Source: AC-32 sp036522595
GTDB lineage: Bacteria; Actinomycetota; Thermoleophilia; Gaiellales; Gaiellaceae
Assembly (NCBI GenBank): GCA_036522595.1
Contig: DATDFL010000238.1
Location: 1 to 34,383 of the forward strand
Reading direction: 5' to 3'
DNA: 34,383 nt
The notes beneath the pieces are model-generated. The model was not told the DNA's origin. It ran no database searches and saw only the letters and a program-made list of their open reading frames with translations. Position 1 is the first letter of the stretch; the number at the start of each line of letters is the position of its first letter. This document shows, piece by piece, positions 23,016-30,696 of this stretch. The position numbers and the translations under genes are program-made.

Positions 23016-23405
23016 GTGGCTGCGACGGCCCAGGCTCTCGCCGATCTGACGGAGATCTCGACCCAGGTCGAGGCCGCTGTCGTCTTCGACCGCGAGGGAA
23101 CCGTGCTCGGCTCGACGCTCGACGACGAACGGGCCGGGCGGCTCGCCGCAACCGCGCTCGAGCTCGTCCACGTGGCCGAGGATTCGGCCGGCACGGAGCA
23201 GCTCGTCCAGCTCGACGTGATGCTGGTCGACGGGAGCGTCTTCGTGGCCGCCGACGGCGACCGCTTGATCGCCGCCACGACCGGGCCGGAGCCGACGATC
23301 GGGCTCGTCTTCTACGACCTCAAGAGCTGCCTCCGCGGGCTCACGGAGGGGAAGCCGAAGCCGCGCCGCCGCACGACGAAGAAGAAGGCCGATGAAGCTT
23401 CGTAA
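23016..23405 (+). CDS. Roadblock/LC7-domain-like protein
   Basis: 129 residues from a GTG at 23016. The body (about 5-110) follows the roadblock/LC7 pattern: an N-terminal helix ALADLTEISTQVEAAVVF, then DREGTVLGSTLDDERAGRLA, a helix LAATALELVHVAE, and strands LVQLDVMLVDGSVFVAADGD and LIAATTGPEPTIGLVFYDLK. The C-terminus is a basic tail (KPKPRRRTTKKK). Bacterial roadblock proteins usually control MglA-type GTPases, but no such GTPase is in the window. Its stop overlaps the next ATG by 14 bp. The fold assignment is likely; the role is unknown. Confidence 0.72.
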   Translation: MAATAQALADLTEISTQVEAAVVFDREGTVLGSTLDDERAGRLAATALELVHVAEDSAGTEQLVQLDVMLVDGSVFVAADGDRLIAATTGPEPTIGLVFYDLKSCLRGLTEGKPKPRRRTTKKKADEAS

Positions 23406-23601
23406 CTTCCTGACGGGCCTCGTGGTCGCGCTCGGCTCGGCCGTTGCCGCGATCGTCCTCCGCCGCCGCGCCGTCCGTCGCCGCGAGCGGGCCGAGATCT
23501 ATCTCGCCGACGGCACGCTGATCGCCCTGACCGACGGGCAGTCGGACGCCGAGGGGCTCCTCCGGCACGCCCGCGACCTTCTCGCGACCGCGCGCCTCTA
23601 G
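23392..23601 (+). CDS. Small single-pass membrane protein, 69 residues
   Basis: It starts inside the end of the roadblock-like gene and ends one base before the pyrE start, which argues that it is a real translated gene. One membrane helix (about 5-23, FLTGLVVALGSAVAAIVL) is followed by a strongly basic RRRAVRRRERAE and a soluble tail (IYLADGTLIALTDGQSDAEG). No family is recognised. It may anchor the roadblock protein to the membrane; that is only an inference from coupling. Confidence 0.72.
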   Translation: MKLRNFLTGLVVALGSAVAAIVLRRRAVRRRERAEIYLADGTLIALTDGQSDAEGLLRHARDLLATARL

Positions 23602-23602
23602 C

Positions 23603-24160
23603 GTGGAGCGCGACGAGCTCGCACGGGCGCTACGCGAGCATGCGTATCTCGAGGGCGACTTCGTCCTGCGCTCGGGACGCCGCTCGAGCTATTACCTCGA
23701 CAAGTACCTCTTCGAGACGCGGCCCGAGCTGCTCGGCCCGCTCGGGGAAGCGATCGCGGACGCGGTCCAGGAGGTCGAGCCCGGGACGGCGCTCCTCGCC
23801 GGGCCGGAGCTCGGGGCGGTCGCGTTGGCGGCGTCGGCGTCTCTCGCCTCAGGCCTGCCGTTCGTGATCGTCCGCAAGGAGGCGAAGGGCTACGGGACGA
23901 GCAAGCGGCTCGAAGGTGCCTTCGAAGAGGGCGAGCTCGCGTGCCTCGTCGAGGACGTGGTCACCTCGGCAGGCGCGGCGCTCGACGCCGTGGAAGCGCT
24001 TCGGGAAGCGGGTCTCGAGGTGCGAAATGCGGTCTGCGTGGTCGATCGGGAGGAGGGAGGAGTCGACGCTCTCGCGCGCGAAGGGGTGCGTTTGCGGGCA
24101 CTTTTCCGCGTGTCAGATCTCTCAGAGAGCCCAAAAAGTGCCGCAAAACCGCATGGTTGA
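23603..24160 (+). CDS. pyrE: Orotate phosphoribosyltransferase
   Basis: 185 residues from a GTG one base after the previous stop. It converts orotate and PRPP to OMP. Visible motifs are the N-terminal FVLRSGRRSSYYLDKYLFE (20-38), LLAGPELGAVALAA (64-77), the catalytic loop VRKEAKGYGTSK (90-101) and the PRPP-binding loop LVEDVVTSAGAA (115-126). The position usually occupied by histidine in the KxHG loop is Tyr (GYGT), as in some other PyrE sequences. pyrF lies about 430 bp downstream but has its own signals, with the HU gene in between. Confidence 0.92.
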   Translation: MERDELARALREHAYLEGDFVLRSGRRSSYYLDKYLFETRPELLGPLGEAIADAVQEVEPGTALLAGPELGAVALAASASLASGLPFVIVRKEAKGYGTSKRLEGAFEEGELACLVEDVVTSAGAALDAVEALREAGLEVRNAVCVVDREEGGVDALAREGVRLRALFRVSDLSESPKSAAKPHG

Positions 24161-24185
24161 GCCGAAAGAGCACAACTGTTAGGGT
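24157..24185 (+). promoter_or_regulatory. Promoter of the HU gene
   Basis: TTGAGC (24157-24162) and TAGGGT (24180-24185) are separated by exactly 17 bp, with an extended -10 TG at 24177-24178. The -35 overlaps the pyrE stop codon. The 5' leader would be about 37 nt, enough for the GGGAGGAG Shine-Dalgarno at 24211-24218. Confidence 0.6.
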
Positions 24186-24228
24186 CTGGCGCTGGCGGAA
24201 CTCCACAACCGGGAGGAGACGATCGGAC

Positions 24229-24528
24229 GTGACGAAGCAAGAGTTCGTGGATCAAGTAGCGTCGAAGACGAACATGTCGAGGCGGGAGGCCGCCGACGCG
24301 GTCGACGCTGTCCTTGACTCGATCAGCGACACGCTCAAGAACGGCGGTGAGATCAACTTCACCGGCTTCGGGAAGTTCTCGACGCAGCACCGGAAGGAAC
24401 GCCAGGGTGTCAACCCCCGCAACCCGAGCGAGAAGGTGACGATCCCCGCGGCGACGGTGCCGAAGTTCTCCGCCGGCAGCACGCTCAAGCAGGCGGTCAA
24501 GAGCGGCGGCGGAGGCGGCGGGTTCTAG
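24229..24528 (+). CDS. hup: HU-family DNA-binding protein
   Basis: 99 residues from the GTG at 24229, preceded by GGGAGGAG about 10 nt upstream; the frame is open further upstream inside pyrE, but homology begins here (TKQEFVDQVASKTNMSRREA). The HU/IHF features are the dimerisation helices, INFTGFGKFSTQHRKER (about 42-58), the DNA-binding arm with GVNPRNPSEKVTIPA (GRNPxT-like) and VPKFSAGSTLKQAV. It bends and compacts DNA. It lacks the long lysine-rich tail of mycobacterial HupB and ends in a short Gly run (SGGGGGGF). A strong terminator follows. Confidence 0.94.
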   Translation: MTKQEFVDQVASKTNMSRREAADAVDAVLDSISDTLKNGGEINFTGFGKFSTQHRKERQGVNPRNPSEKVTIPAATVPKFSAGSTLKQAVKSGGGGGGF

Positions 24529-24550
24529 CCACCGCAGGCAACCAGCTTTC

Positions 24551-24575
24551 AGAGGGCCGCTTTCCGCGGCCCTCT
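24551..24575 (+). terminator. Intrinsic terminator of the HU gene
   Basis: AGAGGGCCGC (24551-24560) pairs perfectly with GCGGCCCTCT (24566-24575) around TTTCC. The tract CTATTCTCT follows. It is the most canonical terminator in the window. The T-rich tail also contains the TATTCT that may be the pyrF -10. Confidence 0.85.
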
Positions 24576-24576
24576 C

Positions 24577-24582
24577 TATTCT
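24577..24582 (+). promoter_or_regulatory. Candidate -10 of pyrF within the HU terminator tail
   Basis: TATTCT ends 7 nt before the pyrF GTG at 24590, matching the -10-to-start spacing seen at other leaderless genes here. The region where a -35 would lie is the terminator hairpin and has no TTGACA-like sequence. Confidence 0.42.
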
Positions 24583-24589
24583 CTGAGGT

Positions 24590-25507
24590 GTGAGCGCAGA
24601 GCCCGTCGTCGCGACGGCCCTGTTCGGCGACCGGCTTGGCGAAGCCGTCGAACGGAAGCGCTCGCAGCTGCTCGTCGGGCTCGACCCGCGCCCGGACCTG
24701 CTTCCGGTCGAGCTCGTCGGCGACGTGCACTACGACCGGGCCGCGGCCGCGGACGGCTGCGCGCGGTTCTGCCGCGGCATCGTCGACGCCGTCGCGCCGT
24801 ACGTCGTCGGCGTCAAGCCGCAGCTCGCGTTCTTCGAGGCGCTGGGCTCGGACGGGATGCGCGCTTTCGAGGAGGCCTGCGCCTACGCGCGGGCCGCCGG
24901 GCTGATCGTGCTCGCGGACGCCAAGCGTGGCGACATCGGCTCCACGTCGCGGGCCTACGCGGCCGCGTACCTCGAGCCGCACGGCGAGGCGCCGCCCGTC
25001 GCCGATGCGATGACGGTGAACATCTATCTCGGCCGCGACTCGCTCGACCCGTACATCGCGGCGTGCAGGCGGCACGGCGGCGGGTTGTTCTGCGTGCTGA
25101 ACACGTCGAACGAGGGCGGTGCCGACGTTCAGGGCCTGTCGCTCTCGGACGGCCGGCCGCTCTGGCATCACCTGGCCCGGATGATCCACGAGCTCGGCAC
25201 GGAGGTCGTCGGCGAGCGCGGGATCTCGAGCATCGGCGCCGTCGTGGGCGCGACGCACCCGCGGGCGGTCGGCGAGGCGCGTCGGCTGATGCCCCAGGCG
25301 GTGATGCTGCTCCCGGGCGTCGGAGCGCAGGGCGGCTCGCCTGCCGACCTGGCGCGCGCGTTCACGAGCGGCCCGGCGAGCGCCCTCGTGAGCGCCTCCC
25401 GCAGTGTTCTCTACGCGTTCCGCTCGACCGGCGAGGACTGGCGCACGGCCGCGGCTCTCGAGGCCGCGCGCCTCCAGCGCGAGGTCTGGGCCGTCGCAGG
25501 CTGGTAG
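24590..25507 (+). CDS. pyrF: Orotidine 5'-phosphate decarboxylase (type 2)
   Basis: 305 residues, the long form typical of actinobacteria. It decarboxylates OMP to UMP. The catalytic charged network is in VLADAKRGDIGSTS (107-120: Asp110, Lys112, Asp115). QLLVGLDPRPDLLP (26-39), VGVKPQLAFFEALG (73-86), AMTVNIYLG and LLPGVGAQGG are the other conserved segments. A GTG at 24590 starts the gene (an overlapping out-of-frame GTG begins at 24588). The following LysM gene starts directly after the stop. Confidence 0.94.
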   Translation: MSAEPVVATALFGDRLGEAVERKRSQLLVGLDPRPDLLPVELVGDVHYDRAAAADGCARFCRGIVDAVAPYVVGVKPQLAFFEALGSDGMRAFEEACAYARAAGLIVLADAKRGDIGSTSRAYAAAYLEPHGEAPPVADAMTVNIYLGRDSLDPYIAACRRHGGGLFCVLNTSNEGGADVQGLSLSDGRPLWHHLARMIHELGTEVVGERGISSIGAVVGATHPRAVGEARRLMPQAVMLLPGVGAQGGSPADLARAFTSGPASALVSASRSVLYAFRSTGEDWRTAAALEAARLQREVWAVAGW

Positions 25508-25837
25508 TTGCGAAGGCGCGGCTGGCGCGCGGAGTTCAAGCGGTACGCCGCGCCGGTGGCGTTCCTCGCTGCGGTCACGATCGCCGTGCTGCTCGTCCGC
25601 TCCGGCCTGAACGCGGACTCGTCGCCCAGCCCGACGACCATCGCGACGACCTCGACGAGGCCGACGACCACGCCGTCGCCGCGCCACCGGCGGCCGAAGT
25701 ACTACCGCCTCCGGGCCGGGGAGACGATCAGCGACGTCGCGATTCGCTTCAACACGACCGTCGAGCAGCTGCTGAAGCTGAACCCGAAGGTCGAGCCGAC
25801 GCAGCTCACGATCGGCCAGCGGATCCGCGTTCGGTAA
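25508..25837 (+). CDS. Membrane-anchored LysM protein
   Basis: 109 residues if the TTG immediately after the pyrF stop is used; this keeps a basic cytoplasmic N-terminus (RRRGWRAEFKRY) before the single membrane helix (about 15-31, APVAFLAAVTIAVLLV). A Ser/Thr/Pro linker (about 38-60) leads to a C-terminal LysM module (about 64-109: YYRLRAGETISDVAIRF, then VEQLLKLNP and LTIGQRIRVR). LysM binds GlcNAc-containing glycans, so it should contact peptidoglycan outside the membrane. No catalytic domain is present. The exact start is uncertain. Confidence 0.85.
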   Translation: MRRRGWRAEFKRYAAPVAFLAAVTIAVLLVRSGLNADSSPSPTTIATTSTRPTTTPSPRHRRPKYYRLRAGETISDVAIRFNTTVEQLLKLNPKVEPTQLTIGQRIRVR

Positions 25838-25838
25838 C

Positions 25839-25844
25839 TAGACT
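25839..25844 (+). promoter_or_regulatory. Candidate -10 of the carboxypeptidase gene (leaderless)
   Basis: TAGACT lies 9 nt before the GTG at 25854, directly after the LysM stop. There is no Shine-Dalgarno sequence and no obvious -35. Confidence 0.4.
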
Positions 25845-25853
25845 CAGGCACCC

Positions 25854-26969
25854 GTGAAGCGCCTTGCGGTAGCGATCGCGGCTCTCGCCCTGGCTGCGCC
25901 CGTCCTCGCAGCTCCGCCACAGGTCGCCGGGCGCGTGTGGCTCGTAGAGAACGGAGCGAGCGGCGAGGTCCTGGTCGCCCACAACGCGCGGCAGCGCGTC
26001 CCCATCGCGAGCATCACGAAGCTGATGACCGTGCTGCTGACGCTGGAGCACGCGCGGCTGAACGACGTCGTCACCGTGTCGCCGCTGGCCGCCTCGGTCG
26101 GTGAGTCCTCCGCGAACCTGCGCGCCGGGGAACGCCTCACGGTGCGAGAGCTCCTCGAGGCGGCGTTGATCCAGAGCGCGAACGACGCGGCCGACGCTCT
26201 GGCCGACTACGTGGGGCACGGCAACCGGGCCCGCTTCATCGCGTTGATGAACGCGCGCGCGCGGCAGCTCGGGCTGCGCGACACGCACTACGTGCGCCCA
26301 GACGGGCTCGACGCTCCCGGCCACTACTCGAGCGCGCACGACGTGACCCTGCTCGCGCGCGTGCTCATGCACCGGCCGATCGTGCGGCAGATCGTCCGCA
26401 TGCGCGGCGCCGTGATCGCGGGCGGCCAGCCGCTGCACACCTGGAACGACCTGCTCTACAGCTACCCGGGGATCTACGGGGTCAAGACCGGCCACACGTC
26501 GGAGGCGGGCTGGTCCGAGATCGCGGCCGCGCGGCGGGAAGGGGTCTCGATCTACGCGACGCTGATCGGCAGCCCCGACCGAGGCCGCCGCAACGCGGAC
26601 CTGACGCGCCTGCTCGACTGGGGCTTCTCCCAGTACGTCCGCGCGGAGCCGGTCGTCAAGAACCGCGCGTACGCGGAGGCGAAGCTGGCATACGGCCGCC
26701 ACGCGCTCGCGCTGGTCGCCGCGGCGTCGCTCGCCGCACCGTTCCGGGCCGGCGAACCGGTCGTCCGCCGGATCGTCTTCCCGGACGTGGTCTCCTTGCC
26801 CGTGTCCCGGGGACAGTCCCTCGGCCAGGTCCGGATCTACCAGCGCGGCCGGCTCGTCGGCACGGTCCCGCTCGTCGCCTCGCGCTCGGTCAAGCGTCCC
26901 GGGATGGCCGGCCGCGTGGGCTGGTACACGAGGCGTACGCTGCACCACATGGCGGGGTGGTTCTCGTGA
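25854..26969 (+). CDS. Serine-type D-Ala-D-Ala carboxypeptidase (S11, PBP5-like)
   Basis: 371 residues. A short Sec signal (MKRLAVAIAALALAAPVLA) directs export. The penicillin-binding triad motifs are SITK (Ser53, Lys56), SAN (108-110) and KTGHT (211-215). It removes the terminal D-Ala from stem pentapeptides and so limits crosslinking. After about 260 there is a C-terminal beta domain as in PBP5/6, and the extreme C-terminus (RTLHHMAGWFS) could act as a membrane-associating tail. Its stop overlaps the GTG of the kinase gene. Confidence 0.93.
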   Translation: MKRLAVAIAALALAAPVLAAPPQVAGRVWLVENGASGEVLVAHNARQRVPIASITKLMTVLLTLEHARLNDVVTVSPLAASVGESSANLRAGERLTVRELLEAALIQSANDAADALADYVGHGNRARFIALMNARARQLGLRDTHYVRPDGLDAPGHYSSAHDVTLLARVLMHRPIVRQIVRMRGAVIAGGQPLHTWNDLLYSYPGIYGVKTGHTSEAGWSEIAAARREGVSIYATLIGSPDRGRRNADLTRLLDWGFSQYVRAEPVVKNRAYAEAKLAYGRHALALVAAASLAAPFRAGEPVVRRIVFPDVVSLPVSRGQSLGQVRIYQRGRLVGTVPLVASRSVKRPGMAGRVGWYTRRTLHHMAGWFS

Positions 26970-27928
26970 TCGTGACGGTGACCCTCAACGCGGCGGTCGA
27001 CCGGACGCTCACCGTCCCGAACTTCCAACGCGGCCAGCGCCACCGCGCCAGCGAGGGCCTGACGCTCGCCGGCGGCAAAGGGATCAACATCGCCCGCGCG
27101 CTCAAGCGGCTCGGCGTGCCGGTGATCGCGACCGGCCTCGCGGGCGGCGGCACGGGGATGCGCATCGTCGAGGATCTGACCGCCGAGGCGATCCTCAACG
27201 ACTTCGTCCGCATCGAGGACACTTCGCGCACGTCGACGGCGATCGTCGACCCGACCGGCGGCAGCTACACGGAGGTCAACGAGTGGGGCCCGCAGGTCGC
27301 GCCGGAGCAGCTCGAGATCCTGCTCGAGAAGCTGGCCTACCTCTCGCGTTCCGGCGACTACGTGATCTTCGCGGGCTCGCTGCCCCGCGGGGTCGAGCCC
27401 AGTTTCTACGGCGAGGCGATCCGCGACCTCAACCGGCGCGGCGTTCTGACCGTCCTCGACTCGGAGGGCGAGGCGCTGCGCCTCGGAGCCCAGGCCGAGC
27501 CCTTCCTCGTCTCCCCGAACGAGCGCGAGGCGGAGGGGCTCGTCGGGCAGGAATTCCACGACGACGACGACTTTCTCGCCGGGCTCGAGTCGATCGCGGA
27601 GCTCGGAGCCAAGAACGTGCTGATCACGCGCGAGTCAGGCTGCTGGGCGCTGCTGCGCTCGGACCGGGAGCTGCATCGCTACCGGGCCATCGCACCGCGG
27701 GTCGAGCCGGTCTCGGCGGTCGGCTCGGGCGACGTGCTGCTCGCAGGGTTCATCGCGGCACGGCTGGAGGACCGCACCGCCGAGGAGGCCCTGCGCTCGG
27801 CCGTTGCCGCCGGCGCCGCGTCGACGCTCGAGCTGGGGGCGGGGCGCTTCGAGCCCCGCGAGGCTGGGCGTCTCGTCTCGGGGGTGCAGGTCGCCGAGCT
27901 GGAGCCCGTGGGGACACGGGAGCGATAG
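26966..27928 (+). CDS. PfkB-family sugar-phosphate kinase (1-phosphofructokinase-like)
   Basis: 320 residues from the GTG at 26966, which overlaps the carboxypeptidase stop (GTGA) and gives the family-typical start MIVTVTLNAAVDRTL. The PfkB signatures are LAGGKGINIARALKRLG (the GGKG substrate loop), FAGSLPRGV, LVSPNERE and the ATP/anion-hole motif GSGDVLLAGF, whose Asp is the catalytic base. The 1-PFK/tagatose-6-P kinase subgroup normally has NPAID where this protein has NAAVD. It probably phosphorylates fructose-1-P or a related sugar phosphate. No PTS gene is nearby, so the exact substrate is open. Confidence 0.88.
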   Translation: MIVTVTLNAAVDRTLTVPNFQRGQRHRASEGLTLAGGKGINIARALKRLGVPVIATGLAGGGTGMRIVEDLTAEAILNDFVRIEDTSRTSTAIVDPTGGSYTEVNEWGPQVAPEQLEILLEKLAYLSRSGDYVIFAGSLPRGVEPSFYGEAIRDLNRRGVLTVLDSEGEALRLGAQAEPFLVSPNEREAEGLVGQEFHDDDDFLAGLESIAELGAKNVLITRESGCWALLRSDRELHRYRAIAPRVEPVSAVGSGDVLLAGFIAARLEDRTAEEALRSAVAAGAASTLELGAGRFEPREAGRLVSGVQVAELEPVGTRER

Positions 27929-27945
27929 CTGTCCAGGGACGGTGT

Positions 27946-27951
27946 TAGCAT
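27946..27951 (+). promoter_or_regulatory. Candidate -10 of the guaB3-guaA operon
   Basis: TAGCAT (preceded by T) lies 10 nt before the TTG start of guaB3. No Shine-Dalgarno sequence is seen. Immediately upstream is the small inverted repeat GTCC-AG-GGAC (27931-27940). Confidence 0.42.
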
Positions 27952-27961
27952 CGCCAGTCCC

Positions 27962-29119
27962 TTGGATGTAGAGATCGGTCGCGGCAAGAAGGCCCGTCAG
28001 GCGTACGGATTCGACGACATCGCCATCGTGCCTTCGCGGCGCACGCGCGATCCACAGGACGTCGACATCGGCTGGAAGCTCGGCCCGCACCTCCTCGAGT
28101 TACCACTGCTTGCCTCGGCAATGGACGGGGTCGTCTCGCCGAAGATCGCGATCCAGCTCGGCGAGCTCGGGGGCCTGGGCGTGCTGAACCTCGAGGGGAT
28201 CTTCACGCGCTACGAGAGCGCCGACCGCGAGCTCGAGAAGATCGCGAAGCTGCCCAAGGAGAAGGCGACGGCCGGGCTGCAGAAGATCTACGCCCAGGAC
28301 GTGAAGCGGGAGCTGATCGCCAAGCGCATCCGTGAGATCAAGGACGCCGGCGTGCTGGCGGCCGGGTCGCTGACGCCGCAGAAGGTGCGCGACTACTACG
28401 AGACCGCGCTGGAGGCCGGGCTCGACGTGCTGGTCATCCAGGGGACGGTCGTCTCGGCCGAACACGTCTCCTCGAACGGCAAGGCACTCAACCTGAAGGA
28501 GTTCATCGCCTCGCTGCCGATCCCGACGATCGTGGGCGGCTGCGCCTCGTACCAGACGGCGCTGCACCTGATGCGCACCGGCGCGGAGGGCGTGCTGGTG
28601 GGCGTCGGGCCGGGGCAGGCCTGCACGACGCGCGGGGTTCTCGGCGTCGGCGTCCCGCAGGCGACCGCGATCGCCGATGCGGCAGCGGCTCGCGTGCAGC
28701 ATCTGCTCGAGACCGGCAAGTACGTGAACGTGATCGCCGACGGCGGGATGCGCACCGGCGGCGACATCTCGAAGGCGGTCGCTTGCGGCGCCGATGCGGT
28801 GATGATCGGCTCGCCGCTGGCGCGGGCGAAGGAGGCTCCGGGTCGCGGGTTCCACTGGGGGATGGCGACCTTCCATCCGACGCTGCCGCGTGGGGCCCGC
28901 GTGGCGGTCGACCAGAACGCGGGCCTCGAGGAGATCGTGATCGGTCCCGCGCGCGAGAACGACGGGACGCTGAATTTGATGGGCGCGCTGCGGACGTCGA
29001 TGGCGACCTGCGGCTACGAGTCGATCCACGACTTTCAGAAGGCCGAGGTCATGCTCGCGCCGGCGATCAAGACCGAGGGCAAGTCGCTGCAGCACGCGCA
29101 GCGCATCGGGATGGGCTAG
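27962..29119 (+). CDS. guaB3: GuaB3-family IMP dehydrogenase-related protein
   Basis: 385 residues, shorter than true IMPDH because the CBS domain pair is absent. The barrel motifs are FDDIAIVPSRRT (17-28), PLLASAMDGV (48-57), the catalytic-type loop VGVGPGQACTTRG (213-225, Cys221) and VIADGGMRTGGDISKA. A TTG start is needed because the ATG just inside it is out of frame. Proteins of this group occur in actinobacteria and cyanobacteria beside guaA; a role in purine interconversion is expected, although related enzymes have been reported with GMP reductase rather than IMPDH activity. It overlaps guaA by one base. Confidence 0.9.
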   Translation: MDVEIGRGKKARQAYGFDDIAIVPSRRTRDPQDVDIGWKLGPHLLELPLLASAMDGVVSPKIAIQLGELGGLGVLNLEGIFTRYESADRELEKIAKLPKEKATAGLQKIYAQDVKRELIAKRIREIKDAGVLAAGSLTPQKVRDYYETALEAGLDVLVIQGTVVSAEHVSSNGKALNLKEFIASLPIPTIVGGCASYQTALHLMRTGAEGVLVGVGPGQACTTRGVLGVGVPQATAIADAAAARVQHLLETGKYVNVIADGGMRTGGDISKAVACGADAVMIGSPLARAKEAPGRGFHWGMATFHPTLPRGARVAVDQNAGLEEIVIGPARENDGTLNLMGALRTSMATCGYESIHDFQKAEVMLAPAIKTEGKSLQHAQRIGMG

Positions 29120-30696
29120 TGGGCGAGGTCGTTCCTCTTCCGGTTCCGGAGCCCGGGCCGGAGGAGCGGCCGGTGTTGGTGCTCGATCTCGGCGGACAGT
29201 ACGCGCAGCTGATCGCTCGGCGGGTTCGCGAGGCGCGGGTCTACTCGGAGCTCGTCCCGCACTCGATCACGGCCGCCGAGGCGCGGGCGCGCAACCCGCG
29301 GGCCTTGGTGCTCTCGGGCGGGCCGGCGTCGGTCTACGCGGAGGGCGCTCCTCGGATTGATCCTGAGTTGTTCTCGCTGGGCGTTCCCTCGCTCGGGATC
29401 TGCTACGGGATGCAGCTCATGGCGCAGGTGCTCGGGGGCCGCGTCGAGCGGACCGGCGTCTCGGAATTCGGCAAGACGGAGGTTCGCGCCTCGGGCGAGA
29501 GCGCGCTGTTCACCGGGTTGCCCGAGGAGCAGACCGGCTGGATGAGCCACCGCGACTCGGTGGCCGCGCCTCCTTCGGGCGCTCGCGTGACGGCCGGCTC
29601 GCCGGCTGCGCCGATCGCCGCGTTCGAGGATCCTGAGCGCGGCGTCTACGGAGTCCAGTTCCACCCGGAGGTCGTGCATACGCCGCACGGGCAGGAGCTG
29701 CTGAAGAACTTCCTCTACGCGGTGGCCGACGCGCCGCCGACCTGGACAGCCGCGGCCGTGATCGAGGAGCAGGTCGAGCGGATCCGGGCGCAGGTCGGCT
29801 CGGCTCGAGTGCTCTGCGCTTTGTCGGGCGGCGTCGACTCGGCGGTCGCTGCGCTGCTCGTCCACAAGGCGGTCGGCGACCAGCTCGTCTGCGTGTTCGT
29901 AGACCACGGCTTCCTCCGCAAGGACGAGGCGGTGCAGGTGGTCGAGACCTTCGAGGGCCACTTCCACGTGCCGCTGGTGCACGTCGACGCGCAGGAGCGG
30001 TTCCTGGCGCGGCTCGACGGCGTGTCCGATCCGGAGGAGAAGCGCAAGGCGGTCGGCGAGGAGTTCATCCGCGTCTTCGAGGCGGAGTCCGCGCGGCTCG
30101 GGCGCGTCCCCTTCCTGGTGCAGGGGACCCTGTACTCGGACGTGATCGAGTCCGGCGGCGATGCGTCGGTCGCGGCGACGATCAAGTCTCATCACAACGT
30201 GGGCGGGCTTCCCGAGGACATGGAGATGGAGCTCGTCGAGCCGCTGAGGCTGTTGTTCAAGGACGAGGTGCGGCGCGTGGGCGAGGAGCTCGGTCTGCCG
30301 GAGCGGATGGTCTGGCGCCAGCCGTTCCCGGGGCCGGGGCTCGCGATCCGGATCATCGGCCAGGTCACGCGCGAGCGGCTCGAGATTCTCCGCGAGGCCG
30401 ACGCGATCCTGCAGGAGGAAATCCGCCGGGCCGGGCTCTACCGGGAGCTCTGGCAGTCGTTCGCGGTGCTTCCCGCAATCCGCTCGGTCGGCGTGCAGGG
30501 CGACGAGCGCACGTACGGCTACCCGGTCGTCGTCCGCGCGGTGACCTCCGATGACGCAATGACCGCCGACTGGGCGCGGCTGCCCTACGACCTGCTGGAA
30601 ACGATCTCGTCGCGAATCGTCAACGAAGTCCCGGCCGTGAACCGCGTCGTGCTGGACATCACGTCGAAGCCTCCTTCGACGATCGAGTGGGAATAA
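29119..30696 (+). CDS. guaA: GMP synthase (glutamine-hydrolysing)
   Basis: 525 residues from the GTG at 29119, whose first base is the last base of the guaB3 stop. It aminates XMP to GMP. The class-I amidotransferase domain (about 18-200) has the nucleophile in LGICYGMQL (Cys95) and the His182-x-Glu184 pair in QFHPE. The ATP pyrophosphatase domain has SGGVDS (236-241). The C-terminal dimerisation domain includes WRQPFPGPGLAIRI and ends in KPPSTIEWE, the conserved GMPS tail. Confidence 0.97.
   Translation: MGEVVPLPVPEPGPEERPVLVLDLGGQYAQLIARRVREARVYSELVPHSITAAEARARNPRALVLSGGPASVYAEGAPRIDPELFSLGVPSLGICYGMQLMAQVLGGRVERTGVSEFGKTEVRASGESALFTGLPEEQTGWMSHRDSVAAPPSGARVTAGSPAAPIAAFEDPERGVYGVQFHPEVVHTPHGQELLKNFLYAVADAPPTWTAAAVIEEQVERIRAQVGSARVLCALSGGVDSAVAALLVHKAVGDQLVCVFVDHGFLRKDEAVQVVETFEGHFHVPLVHVDAQERFLARLDGVSDPEEKRKAVGEEFIRVFEAESARLGRVPFLVQGTLYSDVIESGGDASVAATIKSHHNVGGLPEDMEMELVEPLRLLFKDEVRRVGEELGLPERMVWRQPFPGPGLAIRIIGQVTRERLEILREADAILQEEIRRAGLYRELWQSFAVLPAIRSVGVQGDERTYGYPVVVRAVTSDDAMTADWARLPYDLLETISSRIVNEVPAVNRVVLDITSKPPSTIEWE

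Noticed and set aside
26805..26820. GTCCCGGGGACAGTCCC palindrome-like sequence resembling the one near 30737
   Set aside because: It is inside the carboxypeptidase coding region and is explained by Ser-Arg-Gly-Gln-Ser codons in high-G+C DNA.
28100..29095. Long minus-strand open frame opposite guaB3
   Set aside because: The sense frame is a complete GuaB3 protein; the antisense product has Arg/His-rich shadow composition and no start signals.
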